Positions 5,834-7,662 of a DNA stretch of 7,662 bases are shown one piece after another (within the stretch, counting starts at the first letter, position 1; each line of letters starts with the position of its first letter). This stretch comes from Magnetovibrio sp. (GTDB taxonomy: Bacteria; Pseudomonadota; Alphaproteobacteria; Rhodospirillales; Magnetovibrionaceae), in assembly GCA_016763895.1 (NCBI GenBank), contig JAESSV010000252.1, positions 1-7,662 of the forward strand, given 5' to 3'. A model generated the notes under the pieces. That model saw only the letters and a program-made list of their open reading frames with translations, was not told the DNA's origin and searched no databases. The position numbers and the translations under genes are program-made.

Positions 5834-7662
5834 GTTTCTGCTTCTACGATAGGATCGGGCTTAACGGTCGCCAATGCTTCAAACACCTTGCGGCGGTGTG
5901 CATGATCGGCTTCTAACAATTTCACCAATTTATCGAAGTGTTCAGGATCCTTGCGTTGGACCTGACGGAAACGGTTTTCTTTCACCAAGTATTCTCCCAA
6001 AGACCGCGTGGGCGCCTTGCTGTCCAATTGCAAAGAGGCTTTGCCTTGTTCCGCCATGCGCGGATCAAAACGGTACAACGGCCAATACCCCGATTCAACG
6101 GCCAAAACTTGATGTTCGATCCCGTCGGATAAATCATAACCGTGTTCGATGCACGGGGCGTTGGCGATGATCAAGGACGGACCATCAAACTGTTCGGCTT
6201 CTTGAATGGCCCGCACGGTTTGAGCGTCTTTGGCACCAAAGGCGACGCTGGCGACGTAAACATGACCATAGCTAATGGCCATAAGACCCAGATCTTTCTT
6301 CGCCGTTGTTTTGCCGCCACTGGCAAATTTTGCGACCGCCGCCATCGGCGTTGCTTTGGATTGTTGCCCGCCCGTATTGGAATAAACTTCTGTGTCCATC
6401 ACCAAAATATTGACGTTTACGCCGGACGCCAGAATGTGATCCAGGCCGCCAAATCCAATGTCATAGGCCCAACCATCGCCGCCAAAGATCCATAAGGTCT
6501 TTTTCACCAAATAATCAGCCATACCGTCTAGGTGCAAAGCCGCTTGGGACCCGATTTCTTTAAGCCGGGTTTGCAACAACACGACCCGTTCACGTTGGGC
6601 AATGATGCCGGCTTCGTTACTTTGGTCGGCTTCCAACAAACCGTTGACCAAATCATCATCTGAGATTTCGCCAGAAAGTTTCGTCAATTGTTCAAAGGCA
6701 TGATCAAATTGGTGGTCGATGCCCAAACGGATACCCAAGCCAAATTCCGCATTGTCTTCGAACAAAGAGTTGGCCCAAGCCGGCCCACGGCCGTCTGCGT
6801 TGGTGGAATACGGCGTGGTGGGCAAGTTGCCGCCAAAGATGGATGAACACCCGGTGGCGTTCGCAATCACGGACCGATCACCGTACAATTGGGTGATCAG
6901 TTTAATATACGGCGTTTCCCCACAGCCCGAACAGGCGCCGGAAAATTCAAACAAGGGTTCCGCAAACTGACCCATTTTTAAATTAGGCTTTAACGCCGCA
7001 CGATTGGCTTCGGGAATGTCGAGGAAGAAATCAAAATTTTCAGCCTCGACCTTTTTCAAGGGGGGTTGCGGGTGCATGACCAAAGACAAACGGTCTGGAT
7101 TTTTCTTATCCTTGCCGGGGCAAACTTTGACGCACAGGTTACAGCCCGTGCAATCTTCCGGGGCGATTTGCACGGTGTACTTGGTGTTTTCGCCAAATTC
7201 ACGGCCTTTGTAAGCCATGGACTTAAACGTTTTTGGCGCACCTTTCAGGTCGTCTTCGCTGTAGGCTTTCACGCGAATGGCGGCATGCGGGCAAACAAAG
7301 GCACACTTGTTACATTGAATGCACAGGTCTTCTTCCCACACGGGAATGTCCACCGCCAAATTTCGTTTTTCCCATTTGGCGGTGCCAAGCGGCCACGTGC
7401 CGTCAATGGGGAATGCGCTTACGGGCAACATATCGCCTTCGCCCGCCAACATTTTAGCGGTAATATTTTGAACGAAGTCTGGTGCCTTGGGCGACACGAT
7501 GGGGGGCAGTTCGAACTCAGAGCTGACGTTGTCGGGGACTTTGACGTGTTGCAAATTGTCCAAAGACGCATCCACGGCGTCGCAGTTCATTTCAACAATC
7601 TTGCGGCCTTTTTTACCATAGCTTTTATCGATGGCATCTTTGATATAGCCAATGGCTTCGTC
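5830..7662 (-). CDS. nifJ: Pyruvate:ferredoxin (flavodoxin) oxidoreductase, C-terminal half, N-terminus beyond the window
   Basis: This enzyme oxidatively decarboxylates pyruvate with CoA to acetyl-CoA and CO2, passing electrons to ferredoxin or flavodoxin. The frame stays open to base 7662, so the ATG at 7590 is internal. Upstream codons read KSYGKKGRKIVEMN, a conserved mid-protein segment. About 610 residues are visible of a usual near-1,170. In order they show a domain with two 4Fe-4S ferredoxin motifs, CIQCNKCAFVCP (about 7288-7323) and CTGCNLCVKVCP (about 7117-7152). Next come the proximal-cluster cysteines in CSGCGETPY and ATGCSSIFGG, with the fourth in NAPCIEHG. The thiamine-diphosphate motif GGDGWAYDIGFGG leads to EVYSNTGGQQSKATP. 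All expected cluster ligands are present, so the enzyme is probably functional. The protein ends shortly after the last domain, without an evident long C-terminal extension. Its stop overlaps the start of the peptidase gene by 4 bases. It implies anaerobic or microaerobic pyruvate use, or electron supply to nitrogenase; the window does not say which. Confidence 0.96.
   Translation of the reverse strand, partial: DEAIGYIKDAIDKSYGKKGRKIVEMNCDAVDASLDNLQHVKVPDNVSSEFELPPIVSPKAPDFVQNITAKMLAGEGDMLPVSAFPIDGTWPLGTAKWEKRNLAVDIPVWEEDLCIQCNKCAFVCPHAAIRVKAYSEDDLKGAPKTFKSMAYKGREFGENTKYTVQIAPEDCTGCNLCVKVCPGKDKKNPDRLSLVMHPQPPLKKVEAENFDFFLDIPEANRAALKPNLKMGQFAEPLFEFSGACSGCGETPYIKLITQLYGDRSVIANATGCSSIFGGNLPTTPYSTNADGRGPAWANSLFEDNAEFGLGIRLGIDHQFDHAFEQLTKLSGEISDDDLVNGLLEADQSNEAGIIAQRERVVLLQTRLKEIGSQAALHLDGMADYLVKKTLWIFGGDGWAYDIGFGGLDHILASGVNVNILVMDTEVYSNTGGQQSKATPMAAVAKFASGGKTTAKKDLGLMAISYGHVYVASVAFGAKDAQTVRAIQEAEQFDGPSLIIANAPCIEHGYDLSDGIEHQVLAVESGYWPLYRFDPRMAEQGKASLQLDSKAPTRSLGEYLVKENRFRQVQRKDPEHFDKLVKLLEADHAHRRKVFEALATVKPDPIVEAET

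Noticed and set aside
6142..6495. 117-codon plus-strand open frame antisense to the oxidoreductase
   Set aside because: It sits opposite the thiamine-diphosphate-binding motif region and has no protein features of its own.
7519..7590. ATG at 7590 as a true start of a short oxidoreductase
   Set aside because: The frame remains open to the window edge with conserved PFOR sequence (KSYGKKGRKIVEMN), so this is an internal methionine of a longer protein.

Overview
The window holds five genes in two convergent blocks, all reading as intact where they are fully visible. The families and moderate base composition fit a Gram-negative proteobacterium. A TAXI-type TRAP binding protein, a hybrid kinase with an HD-GYP regulator, and a NifJ-type pyruvate oxidoreductase together are most reminiscent of an alphaproteobacterium (Rhodospirillales-like). 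That placement is inferred from gene content only.

Plus strand, 1-4024: the 3' part of a TAXI-family TRAP solute-binding protein enters from the left edge. An 89-base intergenic stretch with a clear inverted repeat follows. Then come a membrane hybrid histidine kinase (two membrane segments, a periplasmic helical domain resembling HBM sensors, HAMP, HisKA, HATPase, receiver) and, 2 bases later, a response regulator with a receiver and a complete HD-GYP domain. The kinase and regulator look like one translationally coupled signalling unit whose output is probably cyclic-di-GMP breakdown.

Minus strand, 7662-4040: the C-terminal half of a pyruvate:ferredoxin (flavodoxin) oxidoreductase enters from the right edge. 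Its stop codon overlaps the start of a 597-residue three-domain Xaa-Pro aminopeptidase (M24B) by 4 bases. The two blocks meet tail to tail with 15 bases between stop codons. Inverted repeats at this junction may help end transcription.

There are no RNA genes, CRISPR arrays, insertion sequences or transposition marks that I can see. The only non-coding stretch of note is 520-608. I see no clearly new system. The most interesting points are the possible functional link between the TAXI binding protein and the sensor kinase, the lack of an HPt domain between the hybrid kinase and its apparent partner, the dyad-rich 520-608 region, and the unusual coupling of the oxidoreductase to a proline-specific peptidase.
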